Positions 31,730 through 39,926 of a stretch of DNA of 64,000 nucleotides are shown piece after piece. A program made the translations under genes and the position numbers. The stretch's first letter is position 1, and every line of letters begins with the position of its first letter. Below the pieces are notes generated by a model. That model ran no database searches and had not been told where the DNA came from. It saw only the letters and a program-made list of their open reading frames with translations. The DNA is taken from the IMG/VR virus record IMGVR_UViG_3300035698_024877, positions 31,338 to 95,337 of that record. One strand, written 5' to 3'. The DNA is from a virus.

Positions 31730-32119
31730 ATGGTAGATGAAACAAAAATAGCCTTTCCAGATGATATTATTGTGGCCATATTAAGCTATCTTCCTAAAGA
31801 TTTTAGGTTTAAAATGGACAGAGAAATAGTCCATAAAACGTTTTTTCAGTTTAAGAAAAAGTACCCTAAAATATTTAATGGTTTTGCTTTTGATAAAGAT
31901 GGGCTTTTTCCTGCTAGCACTGTTATAGATCAAGCATTTAATAACTTGGAGATGTCAAAACACTTAAGAATGTTTGATATTGATGAGCATATGTATATTG
32001 TAAATAATTCTTTAAAAGAATATTATATAAGAAGTATAAAAGAAAATGTTTTAGAATATGAAGAGGACATTAAAAAAATGGCAAAAGAAATTAAAAAGAA
32101 ATGGAGTGACACGGCATGA
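31730..32119 (+). CDS. hypothetical protein
   Basis: 129 aa, helical, acidic/basic mixed. Possible winged-helix-like start (DDIIVAILSYLPKDFRFKMD) but no confident family. ATGA overlap with the next gene. Confidence 0.55.
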   Translation: MVDETKIAFPDDIIVAILSYLPKDFRFKMDREIVHKTFFQFKKKYPKIFNGFAFDKDGLFPASTVIDQAFNNLEMSKHLRMFDIDEHMYIVNNSLKEYYIRSIKENVLEYEEDIKKMAKEIKKKWSDTA

Positions 32120-32298
32120 GCATAATAACATTTACTGTGTTCTGGTTTGCTATGTTTATAGGCTATTATTTAGCGCTTAGATTAGCAGTAAAAGTAACGG
32201 TTATGCAAGCTATTATAACTAGCGTAGTTTTTGCTGCTTTAACATATTTTATAGCTTTTATAGTGGAGGTACTTAAAAAATATGTGGAAGTTATTTAA
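32116..32298 (+). CDS. two-pass membrane protein
   Basis: 60 aa: helices at about 3-20 and 34-55. Overlaps the next start by 17 bp. Confidence 0.55.
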   Translation: MSIITFTVFWFAMFIGYYLALRLAVKVTVMQAIITSVVFAALTYFIAFIVEVLKKYVEVI

Positions 32299-32569
32299 AA
32301 AATATAATAATTTCATATTATTTGATTTAAGCTTAACGTTCTTTGACCATAAAGTAAATCCACTTTATTTTGCAATTACACAGTATCCTGGATCGGTTTA
32401 TTTTGAATTTGGTTTATTAAGAATAGGTTATCCTCCATCAAGAGATTTGTTTTATCTTGAGTATCAACTTTGGGGTGAGAGCTGTAGCGCTGATAACTTA
32501 TCGATATCAGGTTTGTTTTGTTGGGAAAAATTTCGTAAAAGCTGGTTTTTTGACCATAACAAAAAATAA
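32282..32569 (+). CDS. hypothetical aromatic-rich protein
   Basis: 95 aa. Many Phe/Tyr and a strand-turn pattern (FDHKVNPLYFAITQYPGSVY). Loosely like family D. GTGGAGG upstream. Confidence 0.55.
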   Translation: MWKLFKKYNNFILFDLSLTFFDHKVNPLYFAITQYPGSVYFEFGLLRIGYPPSRDLFYLEYQLWGESCSADNLSISGLFCWEKFRKSWFFDHNKK

Positions 32570-32583
32570 GGATGGTTTGTTTT

Positions 32584-32784
32584 ATGCCTATCTATGAATT
32601 TTGTTGTTCTAAATGCAATTGTAAAAAAGAGAAATTTTTTAGGTCAAATTTAGATTATGCAGAGGGGAATCCTATCTGCCCAAACTGTGGAATAAAAATG
32701 AAAAGAATTATTTCAAAAAATACTTTTCATCTTAAAGGTGGATACTGGACATATAGAAGAAAGCCTACTATAGAAAGAGAATAA
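32584..32784 (+). CDS. FmdB-type zinc-ribbon protein
   Basis: 66 aa from ATG 32584. MPIYEFCCSKCNCKKEKFF ... CPNCGIKMKRIISKNTFHLKG is the classic FmdB zinc-ribbon pattern (MPIYEY..C..C). Members are putative regulators or nucleic-acid binders and are frequent in phages. Confidence 0.75.
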   Translation: MPIYEFCCSKCNCKKEKFFRSNLDYAEGNPICPNCGIKMKRIISKNTFHLKGGYWTYRRKPTIERE

Positions 32785-32806
32785 AAAAAAGGGAGATAGA
32801 ATTAAA

Positions 32807-33118
32807 ATGATTAAAATAAAAATCGCTAATTTAGAAATTGAATTTGAAAAGTACGAAGAGTTTGAAAAATTTGTAGAGAACTTTAACTTTATAAAGGACT
32901 TTGGGGAGTTTTTAAAAATGCAAGAAGAAGCTCCTTATATTTCCTACGTTCCTCCTCTGACTTGTGAGACTTCCGATTCTTGGTCAGCATGGCGTGATGG
33001 GGTAAAGGTAGCGTCTACCGACAAGGATGGTATAATGAGAGATTCTGATGGTCATGTGTTTGAGTGGTGTTTAGCATCAGAAAATAATTGTGTATTGGGA
33101 ATAGTGGGTAGTGCTTAA
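32807..33118 (+). CDS. hypothetical acidic protein
   Basis: 103 aa; AIANLEIEFEKYEEFEKFVE-type N-terminus, then YVPPLTCETSDSWSAWRDG. Unrecognised. GGGAGATAG upstream. Confidence 0.55.
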   Translation: MIKIKIANLEIEFEKYEEFEKFVENFNFIKDFGEFLKMQEEAPYISYVPPLTCETSDSWSAWRDGVKVASTDKDGIMRDSDGHVFEWCLASENNCVLGIVGSA

Positions 33119-33147
33119 ATCGGGGAGTAACGGTGGTTGAGTACTTG

Positions 33148-33169
33148 GGCAGAAAGGTGGGAATCTGCC
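33148..33169 (+). promoter_or_regulatory. intergenic hairpin
   Basis: GGCAGA (33148-33153) and TCTGCC pair around a 10-nt loop in the 82-bp gap before the next gene. No T-run follows, so it is not a standard terminator. Confidence 0.4.
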
Positions 33170-33200
33170 AAATCTTAGATATTTTGAATAGGAGGGGAGT

Positions 33201-33362
33201 ATGAGTATAAAAACAATAATAGAAGAAATCAAGTGGAAAATATATTTAGAAATCTTTAAGCGTGGGCCTCTTGTTTGTGATTTAACTGACACAGAAGTAA
33301 TTAAATTTGTTGAAGATGCTGGGTATGATATTAAAGATGTTGTAGGAAAAGATAATGATTAA
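33201..33362 (+). CDS. hypothetical protein
   Basis: 53 aa, TAGGAGGGGAGT upstream. The C-terminus (LTDTEVIKFVEDAGYDIKDV) looks like a helix-strand unit. Coupled to the next frame by ATGA-like overlap. Confidence 0.6.
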   Translation: MSIKTIIEEIKWKIYLEIFKRGPLVCDLTDTEVIKFVEDAGYDIKDVVGKDND

Positions 33363-33420
33363 CCCACTCATTCTAGAAGATGCTACAAATTACAGCGCTG
33401 CTGAACTATTAAAGGTATGA
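33355..33420 (+). CDS. 21-aa frame upstream of the sigma-like gene
   Basis: MINPLILEDATNYSAAELLK then stop. The DNA that follows is coding-like in two frames (KAVEKND, then TVKEYNDLYNETIREIAENI, which runs in frame into the 33503 gene), so this may be the N-terminus of the sigma-like protein separated by mutations. Confidence 0.35.
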   Translation: MINPLILEDATNYSAAELLKV

Positions 33421-33502
33421 AAAGCTGTAGAGAAAAACGACTGTTAAAGAATATAATGATCTTTATAATGAAACAATTAGGGAAATAGCAGAAAACATTA
33501 AA

Positions 33503-34204
33503 ATGGTTACTCCAGAACAACAAAAATTTAGACAAGTGATACTTATGATTGTTGGGGCTTATAAACAATCAAATGATGTGACTTGTTTACACGATCTTTT
33601 TTCTATTCTTACTCCTTATACTCATAAGGTTATAGATTCTATTATTTTAAAATATGATAGATATGTTGGCTTTGATATATTTGATGATCTTACAAATCAA
33701 AGCTACATTGAACTTGAGCGAGCTGTACAGTTATATGATTACACTCTTAATGATAATTTTATAAAATATTATGGAATGAGGTTGTCTTATACTCTTGGAA
33801 ATTTTATAAAGAAAGAACTTAGCCATTCTTTTCACACTACACGTTCACTAGAAAATAAACATAAGGCATATGATGTATCTTATATAAATGGTAGCGCTGG
33901 TTTGCTTCCTGAAGAATTAGATAATTTTGAATCTTCTATGGTAGGGATAATAGATTCTTTTTCTAATAAGTTAATAAAAAATAAAAGCTATTTTGATCAT
34001 AGAAATCCATTTTTAAACCAACTCGACTTTTTTTCTACAGGTTGTTTTTCTTTAGTAAATACTAATCAAAAAGTAATTTTCTTTTTTAGAAATTTAGTAA
34101 GTGACAATATAAGGCAGGCCGATGTGGCTGATTTTTTAGGGAGATCTCAAGCAACTGTTTCTTATATAGAAACAGATATACTTAAAAGATTTATAGGGGA
34201 ATGA
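33503..34204 (+). CDS. diverged sigma70-like factor
   Basis: 233 aa. Residues about 25-105 (CLHDLFSILTPYTHKVIDSI ... FDDLTNQSYIELERAVQLYD ... GMRLSYTLGNFIKKEL) have the helix pattern of sigma region 2. The last 40 (NLVSDNIRQADVADFLGRSQ-ATVSYIETDILKRF) form a region-4-like helix-turn-helix. No region 1.1. The length suits phage alternative sigmas. The reading frame stays open upstream to 33431, so the start may be earlier. It could direct host polymerase to the repeated TTTTAAAATATAATA element. Confidence 0.6.
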   Translation: MVTPEQQKFRQVILMIVGAYKQSNDVTCLHDLFSILTPYTHKVIDSIILKYDRYVGFDIFDDLTNQSYIELERAVQLYDYTLNDNFIKYYGMRLSYTLGNFIKKELSHSFHTTRSLENKHKAYDVSYINGSAGLLPEELDNFESSMVGIIDSFSNKLIKNKSYFDHRNPFLNQLDFFSTGCFSLVNTNQKVIFFFRNLVSDNIRQADVADFLGRSQATVSYIETDILKRFIGE

Positions 34205-34267
34205 TGTTAAAGATTGAAGACTTCATTAATGTGGTTTTGTATTAATTTTTTGTTTAGGAGTATGTTC

Positions 34268-34462
34268 ATGTTAAAAAACGGCGATAAGATTTTAGATAAA
34301 ATGGATGAATTAGTAAAAGTGATAAACAGCTACAATAAAGATTTAGTAGACTCAAAAAAGCCTCTACTTGTTGAAGCAAAAAAACTGAATAGAAAATTAA
34401 TAGAATTTGAGGGAGGAAATAATGGAGTTGTTTATTTGCCACTGCACAAACATAAATTGTGA
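34268..34462 (+). CDS. hypothetical helical protein
   Basis: 64 aa; TTAGGAG before ATG 34262/34268. Coiled-coil-like (LDKMDELVKVINSYNKDLVD). Overlaps the next gene by 41 bp, so its last residues may not be selected. Confidence 0.5.
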   Translation: MLKNGDKILDKMDELVKVINSYNKDLVDSKKPLLVEAKKLNRKLIEFEGGNNGVVYLPLHKHKL

Positions 34463-34724
34463 TTGGGAGGGAGATTACTTCGAAGCACTCCCAGAGTACA
34501 TGATAAATGAGAACACTCCAGAATTGATTGCACGGGAAGATAGGGGGCAAGGCTGTCCAAAATGTGGGTGGTGGGTTAGTTTGGGAGATGGGAGCAAGAA
34601 AAGAACAAGGAGAATGATGAGAGATCAATTTAGAACATTATTTAAGCGTGTTGAAAGTGGGGAATTATACAAGATAGACGAAGTAAATGATTTTTTACGC
34701 AAGGAAAAGGATTTAAGGAAATGA
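34422..34724 (+). CDS. zinc-ribbon protein
   Basis: 100 aa, GGGAGGAAATA before ATG 34422. CHCTNINCDWEG and GCPKCGWWVSLG form a split zinc site; the C-terminal half is basic and helical (GSKKRTRRMMRDQFRTLFKR). Confidence 0.65.
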   Translation: MELFICHCTNINCDWEGDYFEALPEYMINENTPELIAREDRGQGCPKCGWWVSLGDGSKKRTRRMMRDQFRTLFKRVESGELYKIDEVNDFLRKEKDLRK

Positions 34725-34725
34725 T

Positions 34726-34884
34726 ATGATGATGAAAATGGCAGTAGTAAAATATGATGAAAATGGTAAATTTGTATATAGAAAAAATGAAATGTTCCAT
34801 GTTAATAAAAAATGTGCCGATGAATACAAAAACAAAATTTTATTTATAACACACGAAAACATAAAAGTTAGAGGGGTTTTATAG
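34726..34884 (+). CDS. hypothetical protein
   Basis: 52 aa; AAGGAA upstream of consecutive ATGs. Mixed beta sequence (VVKYDENGKFVYRKNE). Unrecognised. Confidence 0.5.
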   Translation: MMMKMAVVKYDENGKFVYRKNEMFHVNKKCADEYKNKILFITHENIKVRGVL

Positions 34885-34925
34885 CTTCTGATATTTGGGA
34901 AGATAAAAATTAGTTTTATAAGTAT

Positions 34926-34948
34926 ATTTTTAAAATATAATAGTAGTA
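34926..34948 (+). promoter_or_regulatory. repeated phage promoter-like element
   Basis: ATTTTTAAAATATAATAGTA-GTA in the gap after 34884; upstream TTTTATAAGT resembles the region before the copy at 22916. Confidence 0.7.
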
Positions 34949-34984
34949 TACAAGGAGTATAAAAAAATGGGAATATGAAAGTGC

Positions 34985-35188
34985 TTGGCTAACTTTTTTC
35001 ATACATCTATTTTTGGTGTTCACCGAGATAGAACAATAAGAGAATTGGAGACATTGGAAAGATACTTAAAAACAAGAATTAGTATTATAATGAAAGAAGA
35101 GATGCAAAAAGTTTCTAATGGAGAACAAACAGAACTACAAGCCGTAGCTAATAGGTTTAAGCGGTTATGCCTATACTTGGTAGTGTAA
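34985..35188 (+). CDS. hypothetical helical protein, upstream in-frame TGA
   Basis: 67 aa from TTG 34985. A strong ribosome binding site (AAGGAG) and ATG 34967 lie in the same frame but are cut off by TGA at 34976 after three codons. Either initiation is at TTG or the gene carries a nonsense mutation. The body (RTIRELETLERYLKTRISII) is a long helix. Confidence 0.45.
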   Translation: MANFFHTSIFGVHRDRTIRELETLERYLKTRISIIMKEEMQKVSNGEQTELQAVANRFKRLCLYLVV

Positions 35189-35212
35189 CTAAAAATATTT
35201 AGGAAAATAAAA

Positions 35213-35896
35213 ATGAAAACAGTTCTTAAAGATGCAATGGAAATGGTTCTTAAAGATGGTAGATTTATGCTTATTGCTACAGATTGCATTGAAGAAATTG
35301 AAGAAGATGGTATTGATACACTTAAATTTACTGTGAAAAGAAAAGAAGAACGTATACCAAAGATGGCAATTCTTTCTGTTAATGAAAAAAGAAATGGAGG
35401 AGGCTCTTACTTATATAACTTTTTTGAAACTAATTCTAATATAACGGCAAGCAACACATGCTGGGCTTTTGCTGATATAGCGAAGAAATATGGTGATGTA
35501 GGCATTAAACAAAATAAAGAATTAAGAATACATGAAGAAGAGACAGAAGCCTATAGCAAGTTAAGCATAGAAGATAGGAATAAAATTTATATGTCAAAGA
35601 AATGTAGTACTATAAGCATTAAACAAGAAAATATCTATTTACTTAAAGAAGATATTCTTTGTATAGAATGGGTAGATGCTACGTCATTTAAGGGTTGGTG
35701 GGATAAAGAAGAACTTGAAAAAGAATCTCTGCTTAAAGTTACTAGCATAGGAATAGAACTATCAAGAGATGAACAGGTTATTTTAATTGCTCAATCTGTA
35801 GATATTAAAAATGAGCAGTTTAGAAATTTACAAATGATTCCTATTTCCTGTATTATTAAAGAAGAAATTATAAAGCATGGCAAAAAAGAAAAATAA
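35213..35896 (+). CDS. hypothetical protein
   Basis: 227 aa, TAGGAAAA upstream. Mixed alpha/beta with two Cys/Trp-rich parts (NTCWAFADIAKKYGD, CIEWVDATSFKGWWDKEEL). No family recognised. Confidence 0.6.
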   Translation: MKTVLKDAMEMVLKDGRFMLIATDCIEEIEEDGIDTLKFTVKRKEERIPKMAILSVNEKRNGGGSYLYNFFETNSNITASNTCWAFADIAKKYGDVGIKQNKELRIHEEETEAYSKLSIEDRNKIYMSKKCSTISIKQENIYLLKEDILCIEWVDATSFKGWWDKEELEKESLLKVTSIGIELSRDEQVILIAQSVDIKNEQFRNLQMIPISCIIKEEIIKHGKKEK

Positions 35897-36065
35897 AGAG
35901 AATATCTTATTACAAGATATAATTTGTAAAACGGTAGATAGTTGGTCTAATGTTCATATTCTTAATGCTTTGATCAAAGGGATAGAAGATATCTCCGAAT
36001 CAAAATTTAAAGATTTAACTAAAAATACTATAAATAAACGCATAAAAGAATTAGAAAATAATTAG
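35877..36065 (+). CDS. basic helical protein
   Basis: 62 aa, overlaps the preceding gene by 20 bp. Lys-rich (AKKKNKENILLQDI, NKRIKELENN). Unrecognised. Confidence 0.5.
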   Translation: MAKKKNKENILLQDIICKTVDSWSNVHILNALIKGIEDISESKFKDLTKNTINKRIKELENN

Positions 36066-36123
36066 TGTATTTATTATAAAGATATAAAATGAAAAAATAT
36101 TTTACTTATTTAAGGAGGCAGAA

Positions 36124-36477
36124 ATGACAAGACCAATAAAGGAAACGCCTATATTGTTAGGCAAGGATGCTGAGGTATTCTCGAAGAAAATAAAAGAAAA
36201 CGAAACTACAAAGGCACCAAAAGAAGAATACGATAGAATTATGACTAACTATAATTATTTGAAAGGAACACACAAAAAAATGAAAATTGAGATTAAAAAA
36301 GAAGATAAAGGAGTTCAATTATTGAAAGATGCACGGGAAGCATTGATATGGTGTAGCGGTTCAAATGATTTTGCACCAGAAGGTATGGCAAGAGATGGGT
36401 GGGTAAAAGGACCTCAAAAAGTAATCCTTGAGATTTTAGATTATTTGGTAGGCAACAAAAAGATTGATAGTGCATAA
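36124..36477 (+). CDS. hypothetical protein
   Basis: 117 aa, AAGGAGG upstream. The last 55 residues (GVQLLKDAREALIWCSGSND-FAPEGMARDGW) look like a small domain seen in phage proteins of unknown function. Confidence 0.6.
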   Translation: MTRPIKETPILLGKDAEVFSKKIKENETTKAPKEEYDRIMTNYNYLKGTHKKMKIEIKKEDKGVQLLKDAREALIWCSGSNDFAPEGMARDGWVKGPQKVILEILDYLVGNKKIDSA

Positions 36478-36502
36478 AATATTTTATTTATAAGCAGGGA
36501 TA

Positions 36503-36519
36503 GTGGCTATCTTTTAATA
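36503..36519 (+). terminator. possible weak intrinsic terminator
   Basis: GATAG-TGG-CTATC followed by TTTT in the gap between 36477 and 36568. The stem is only 5 bp, so termination would be inefficient. Confidence 0.3.
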
Positions 36520-36567
36520 AGTATTAGCCCTTGATTTTTTTGACTGGGCAGAATAAAAAGGAGAGAA

Positions 36568-36915
36568 ATGGATAGCAAACCAATGAGAGCATACATAATA
36601 AAAGCCCTAAAAGAAAAAGGCTATACAGGGCTTTATAATGGAGAAGTTTGTAATGAAGGGTGTGGGTGTGGTATTGATGATCTGGCCCCTTGTGAGTGTT
36701 TAAACTTAGATGAATGTAAGCCAGCATATAAAATTGAATGCTTACTATGCCCTATTTATAGTGGAGATAACTATTGTTGGGTAGGAGAGGATATGAGAGG
36801 TATCAATAAAGAATATAGGCATTGTTTTATTTCTGAAAAAACCTATCAACGTATTTATAAAAGTAAGGAAAGTATTGAAATATTAAAGAAAGAATGGGAT
36901 GAAAGTGAATTTTAA
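36568..36915 (+). CDS. conserved phage Cys-rich protein
   Basis: 115 aa. MRAYIIKALKEKGYTGLYNGE followed by CGCGIDDLAPCECLNLDECK matches a widespread small phage protein whose N-terminal helix leads into a CxC-DDLAPC metal site. Role unknown. AAGGAGAG upstream. Confidence 0.7.
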   Translation: MDSKPMRAYIIKALKEKGYTGLYNGEVCNEGCGCGIDDLAPCECLNLDECKPAYKIECLLCPIYSGDNYCWVGEDMRGINKEYRHCFISEKTYQRIYKSKESIEILKKEWDESEF

Positions 36916-36997
36916 AAGTATTGATAAATTTGTAAAGGAGGTGGTTGTTTATGAGAAAGAAAAAAATTACGAGTATTTAGAAACTGAAATTGATTGA
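36899..36997 (+). CDS. 32-aa peptide
   Basis: MKVNFKSIDKFVKEVVVYEK..., ATG inside the previous gene's end. A second ATG with a better site (AAAGGAGGTGG) opens an alternative 9-codon frame. Low certainty. Confidence 0.35.
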   Translation: MKVNFKSIDKFVKEVVVYEKEKNYEYLETEID

Positions 36998-37018
36998 AAA
37001 TTATTAATGGAGAAATGA

Positions 37019-38074
37019 ATGAAAAAAATTACAGTATTGGCATTAACTTTAATTATTCTTTTAGTGGGGGCGTTTACTGCTTTTGCATGGGAAGTTGAAG
37101 TTGATAGTCGTTTCGAATATCCGCTTAATAGGCATGATGGGTTTTACCCGTCGAATAGCTATGAAGGAATCCCAGCAGGGCATACTTTTTTGAATGCGGA
37201 CATTCAAGTAGATGGGGTATCGGTTGGACCGTTTCCATTTAATTACAAACTGAATGCTCCTTGGCTCGGCAATATAGTAGATGACTTTGCCGTTCCAACT
37301 TTTGGGCATCGAGATGTTAGACTGGAAACGAATGGTTCTTTCAACGCTATGTATCTTCCTGAATTAAGAGCAGAAGGATATTTACTTGTGCTGGGCAACG
37401 AGATGTCCACATATGACGTTAAGTATGAAACAGCAGAAGCTTTTAGTGTTGGTGGAAAAATTGTAAATGAGGAATGGCTGGATTGGCTTGGTATTACCAC
37501 AAGGTGGTTTCGCCAGGAATTTAAAGGCGAATATACTACGGGAATTAATGCTGGGTATGTTGATGCTTTAGCCTACTTGAATAATAGAACTTCGCTTGGT
37601 GGCCCACTTTACAGTTATGATTACTTCGCAGGAATCGGCGCTGGATTGGATAAATTGGAGCGTTATTATCATGTAGAAGGTGCTATCAATAGATTTTCTA
37701 TAGGGCTGGAAGCAGAAAAGGATTTTGGTTTTATTGGTCCTGGATGGGAACGGATTAGTGGAAAACTTGGAATGAGCTATACACCAACATTAACTACGAT
37801 GCAGGAAGAAGAAACAGCGTTGGTTTGGAGTGGTCCGTATCATAGTAAAACACTTGCCCCAGCTTGGAAAAAAGAAACCCATGATATGGATTGGGGTGCT
37901 GGAGCAATTAATGCTGGATTGAAGGGAGATGTAATTAAATTTAAGAATGGTGGAGCGTTATCTGTGGAGACTGTGTATACTGGAACTTTTGGACATGAGG
38001 CAGAAGGAGAGCGTTTTAGAATTGAAAACGACTTCTCCCATTTTATCGGTGCAGGAATTTCATTCTCCTTTTAG
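37019..38074 (+). CDS. outer-membrane beta-barrel protein
   Basis: 351 aa. Sec signal peptide (MKKITVLALTLIILLVGAFT, cleavage after AFA at about 23), then amphipathic strands and aromatic-rich turns throughout and a C-terminal strand FIGAGISFSF ending in Phe, the BAM-recognition signature. It would insert into a Gram-negative outer membrane. The GC content and codon use are higher than the neighbours and it carries its own hairpin, so it looks like a recently acquired cargo gene. Possible role: altering the surface to block other phages, or nutrient entry; not shown. Confidence 0.75.
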   Translation: MKKITVLALTLIILLVGAFTAFAWEVEVDSRFEYPLNRHDGFYPSNSYEGIPAGHTFLNADIQVDGVSVGPFPFNYKLNAPWLGNIVDDFAVPTFGHRDVRLETNGSFNAMYLPELRAEGYLLVLGNEMSTYDVKYETAEAFSVGGKIVNEEWLDWLGITTRWFRQEFKGEYTTGINAGYVDALAYLNNRTSLGGPLYSYDYFAGIGAGLDKLERYYHVEGAINRFSIGLEAEKDFGFIGPGWERISGKLGMSYTPTLTTMQEEETALVWSGPYHSKTLAPAWKKETHDMDWGAGAINAGLKGDVIKFKNGGALSVETVYTGTFGHEAEGERFRIENDFSHFIGAGISFSF

Positions 38075-38088
38075 CTATTAAAAGGGTT

Positions 38089-38130
38089 GGCGGAGAGGGT
38101 GATACCAAAAGTGGATGCTACCTCTCCGCC
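38089..38130 (+). terminator. strong hairpin after the barrel gene
   Basis: GGCGGAGAGG and CCTCTCCGCC form a perfect 10-bp GC-rich stem 15 bp after the stop. No long T-run follows, so it is either a terminator of foreign type or an mRNA-stabilising end. Confidence 0.6.
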
Positions 38131-38170
38131 ATATAAAATGCAATTAATTAATTTAAGGGGGGTTAATAGA

Positions 38171-38452
38171 ATGACTAAATACAGAAAAAAACCTGTGGTT
38201 GTAGATGCAGTTCGATGGATGGGCGATTCGCACCCTAACCACCCGAATTGGTTTCAAGAGGCGGTAGACGACAAGGATATTATATTCAAGTATGATGGGG
38301 AATATGTAAAAAATGGAGTCTATCTAACTATAAAGACGTTAGACAGTACTGCGATAGCAATGCCCGGCGATTATGTAATTATGGGTTACTATGGCGAATA
38401 TTACCCTTGCAAGCATGAAATCTTTGATGCGACCTACGAGAAGGTATGTTGA
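38171..38452 (+). CDS. conserved phage protein (PGDYVI...YPC family)
   Basis: 93 aa from ATG 38171 (AAGGGGGGTT upstream). MTKYRKKPVVVDAVRW at the start and AMPGDYVIMGYYGEYYPCKH-EIFDATYEKV at the end are diagnostic of a small protein found in many phages; function unknown. A frame runs open further upstream through the hairpin but is not coding. Confidence 0.75.
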   Translation: MTKYRKKPVVVDAVRWMGDSHPNHPNWFQEAVDDKDIIFKYDGEYVKNGVYLTIKTLDSTAIAMPGDYVIMGYYGEYYPCKHEIFDATYEKVC

Positions 38453-38491
38453 AATTAAAGAAGTTTAGTATAATATAGTAAAGAGGGAATT

Positions 38492-38689
38492 ATGGGTAAT
38501 ACCTATGAATGTGCTATACATTTTAATATTTTAAATGTAGAAAGTACAAAGTCTACAGGATATCATATGGAAAGGGTTCGTTTACACCCTTGCCCATTAT
38601 GTATAAGTTATGCTCATCAAGAAGAGTTGAAAAGCTTGAGAAAAGAAGTAAAAAGTTTTAAAGAAAAAAGTGGAAGAAAAGTAAAATGA
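38492..38689 (+). CDS. hypothetical protein
   Basis: 65 aa. CPLC in the centre and a basic helical tail (LKSLRKEVKSFKEKSGRK). An AT-rich TATAATATAG at 38469-38478 may be a promoter -10 for it. Confidence 0.55.
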   Translation: MGNTYECAIHFNILNVESTKSTGYHMERVRLHPCPLCISYAHQEELKSLRKEVKSFKEKSGRKVK

Positions 38690-38820
38690 GTTTAACGATA
38701 CCAGAAATAATATCTTATATTGCTGTTGTTATAGCAATATTGATGGCAAGCGCCTCTATTATATTATGTATTATAACAATTATAAAATATAGGAAAAGAA
38801 ATGAATTGGACGGAAGCTAA
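38686..38820 (+). CDS. single-pass membrane protein
   Basis: 44 aa with one long hydrophobic helix (ISYIAVVIAILMASASIILC). ATGA overlap with the gene before; overlaps the next by 20 bp. Confidence 0.55.
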   Translation: MSLTIPEIISYIAVVIAILMASASIILCIITIIKYRKRNELDGS

Positions 38821-39055
38821 AAAATTTATGGAGCAATTTAAAAAAATTGAGAAATTAAATAAGCCTTGTATTGAGTTGAGAGAAGAAGGTATGGGGATTG
38901 AATGCGCAACTGCTTGTGATAAAGAAAAAAGAAATGGCTGGTGTGATTTTGTTGATATTGATTGGGAAAATTGCGATAAGGGCAAAAAGAGTCCAGGATT
39001 TAAAGATTATATTGAAATGAATAAGTGTCCTTTTTGTGATAGATCTTTTCCATAA
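38801..39055 (+). CDS. Cys-rich hypothetical protein
   Basis: 84 aa with eight cysteines (ECATACDKEK, GWCDFVDI, KCPFCDRSFP). A closing CPFCDRSF suggests zinc binding. Confidence 0.6.
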   Translation: MNWTEAKKFMEQFKKIEKLNKPCIELREEGMGIECATACDKEKRNGWCDFVDIDWENCDKGKKSPGFKDYIEMNKCPFCDRSFP

Positions 39056-39103
39056 AAATAACATATAAAAGAGAACTTGAATTATTGAGGTATAAAATAT
39101 AAA

Positions 39104-39385
39104 ATGCAAAAAAAAGAAATGTGTGTAAATACATATTGTGAAAAATGCAAATTAAGGGCTTCTCCACCTTTGCTTTGTGTTATATGTAGCAGTGATATTT
39201 GTGAAAATTGTTCTTCAAAATTTGCTTCTTATGGATACAAATATTTAGATCCTTTAAGGACTTTTTATATTTGTAATAATTGTGTGACGATACTTGTAAA
39301 TAATAAAGTTAAAGGGCAAGCTAAACAAAAAACTATAGTAGAGAGTATAAATAATGGTAACAATGAAACGAAGAAAGATTGTTGA
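39104..39385 (+). CDS. zinc-finger (B-box-like) protein
   Basis: 93 aa. CVNTYCEKCKLRASPPLLCV, CSSDICENCSSKF and YICNNCVTIL: at least nine Cys in treble-clef spacing, similar to the 1715 product. The end overlaps the next gene by 32 bp. Confidence 0.6.
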   Translation: MQKKEMCVNTYCEKCKLRASPPLLCVICSSDICENCSSKFASYGYKYLDPLRTFYICNNCVTILVNNKVKGQAKQKTIVESINNGNNETKKDC

Positions 39386-39653
39386 TATAAAAGAGATAAA
39401 GAGTTTTGAGACATGTAACGATAGCATAGGAAGAACACTTGCTACAAATATTGTTTTTAATAAACAATTTAAAAAAGAAGATGAGTTATTAGCTATTATG
39501 GATAGAATTAATATTAAGCGCCCATTTTGGATGGTTTTGAAAATAGATACTGATAGTAAAACACTTATAATATCTGAGGGGTATACTCATGTTATTAAAA
39601 TAATGTGGAAAGATAAGCAACCCGAATTTTATATAGTAAAATTTGAAGATTAA
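39354..39653 (+). CDS. hypothetical protein
   Basis: 99 aa; ATG 39354 or 39363. Mixed alpha/beta (RPFWMVLKIDTDSKTLIISE). Unrecognised. Confidence 0.55.
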   Translation: MVTMKRRKIVDIKEIKSFETCNDSIGRTLATNIVFNKQFKKEDELLAIMDRINIKRPFWMVLKIDTDSKTLIISEGYTHVIKIMWKDKQPEFYIVKFED

Positions 39654-39670
39654 TAAAAAGGAGAAGAATT

Positions 39671-39898
39671 ATGTGGTTTACCAATAAAGAAAAAAGACTT
39701 GCAGATGATGAGATGTTTGCTGTATCAAAAGATAATGTTTCAGAATCAGAAGAAACAACACCACGTCTTATGACTGATGATGGGCAATATTTATTTGATA
39801 AAATTAAAATACTTAAATACCTTGGCTTTTGTGACGAAACTATTAATCTTATAATTAGTTCTACATGTGGGGGTCCATATACTAGTTATCGTAAATAA
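39671..39898 (+). CDS. hypothetical acidic protein
   Basis: 75 aa, AAAGGAG upstream. Charged first half, helical second half. Unrecognised. Confidence 0.55.
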   Translation: MWFTNKEKRLADDEMFAVSKDNVSESEETTPRLMTDDGQYLFDKIKILKYLGFCDETINLIISSTCGGPYTSYRK

Positions 39899-39926
39899 TA
39901 AAAAGGAATAAGGAGGGAATATAAAA

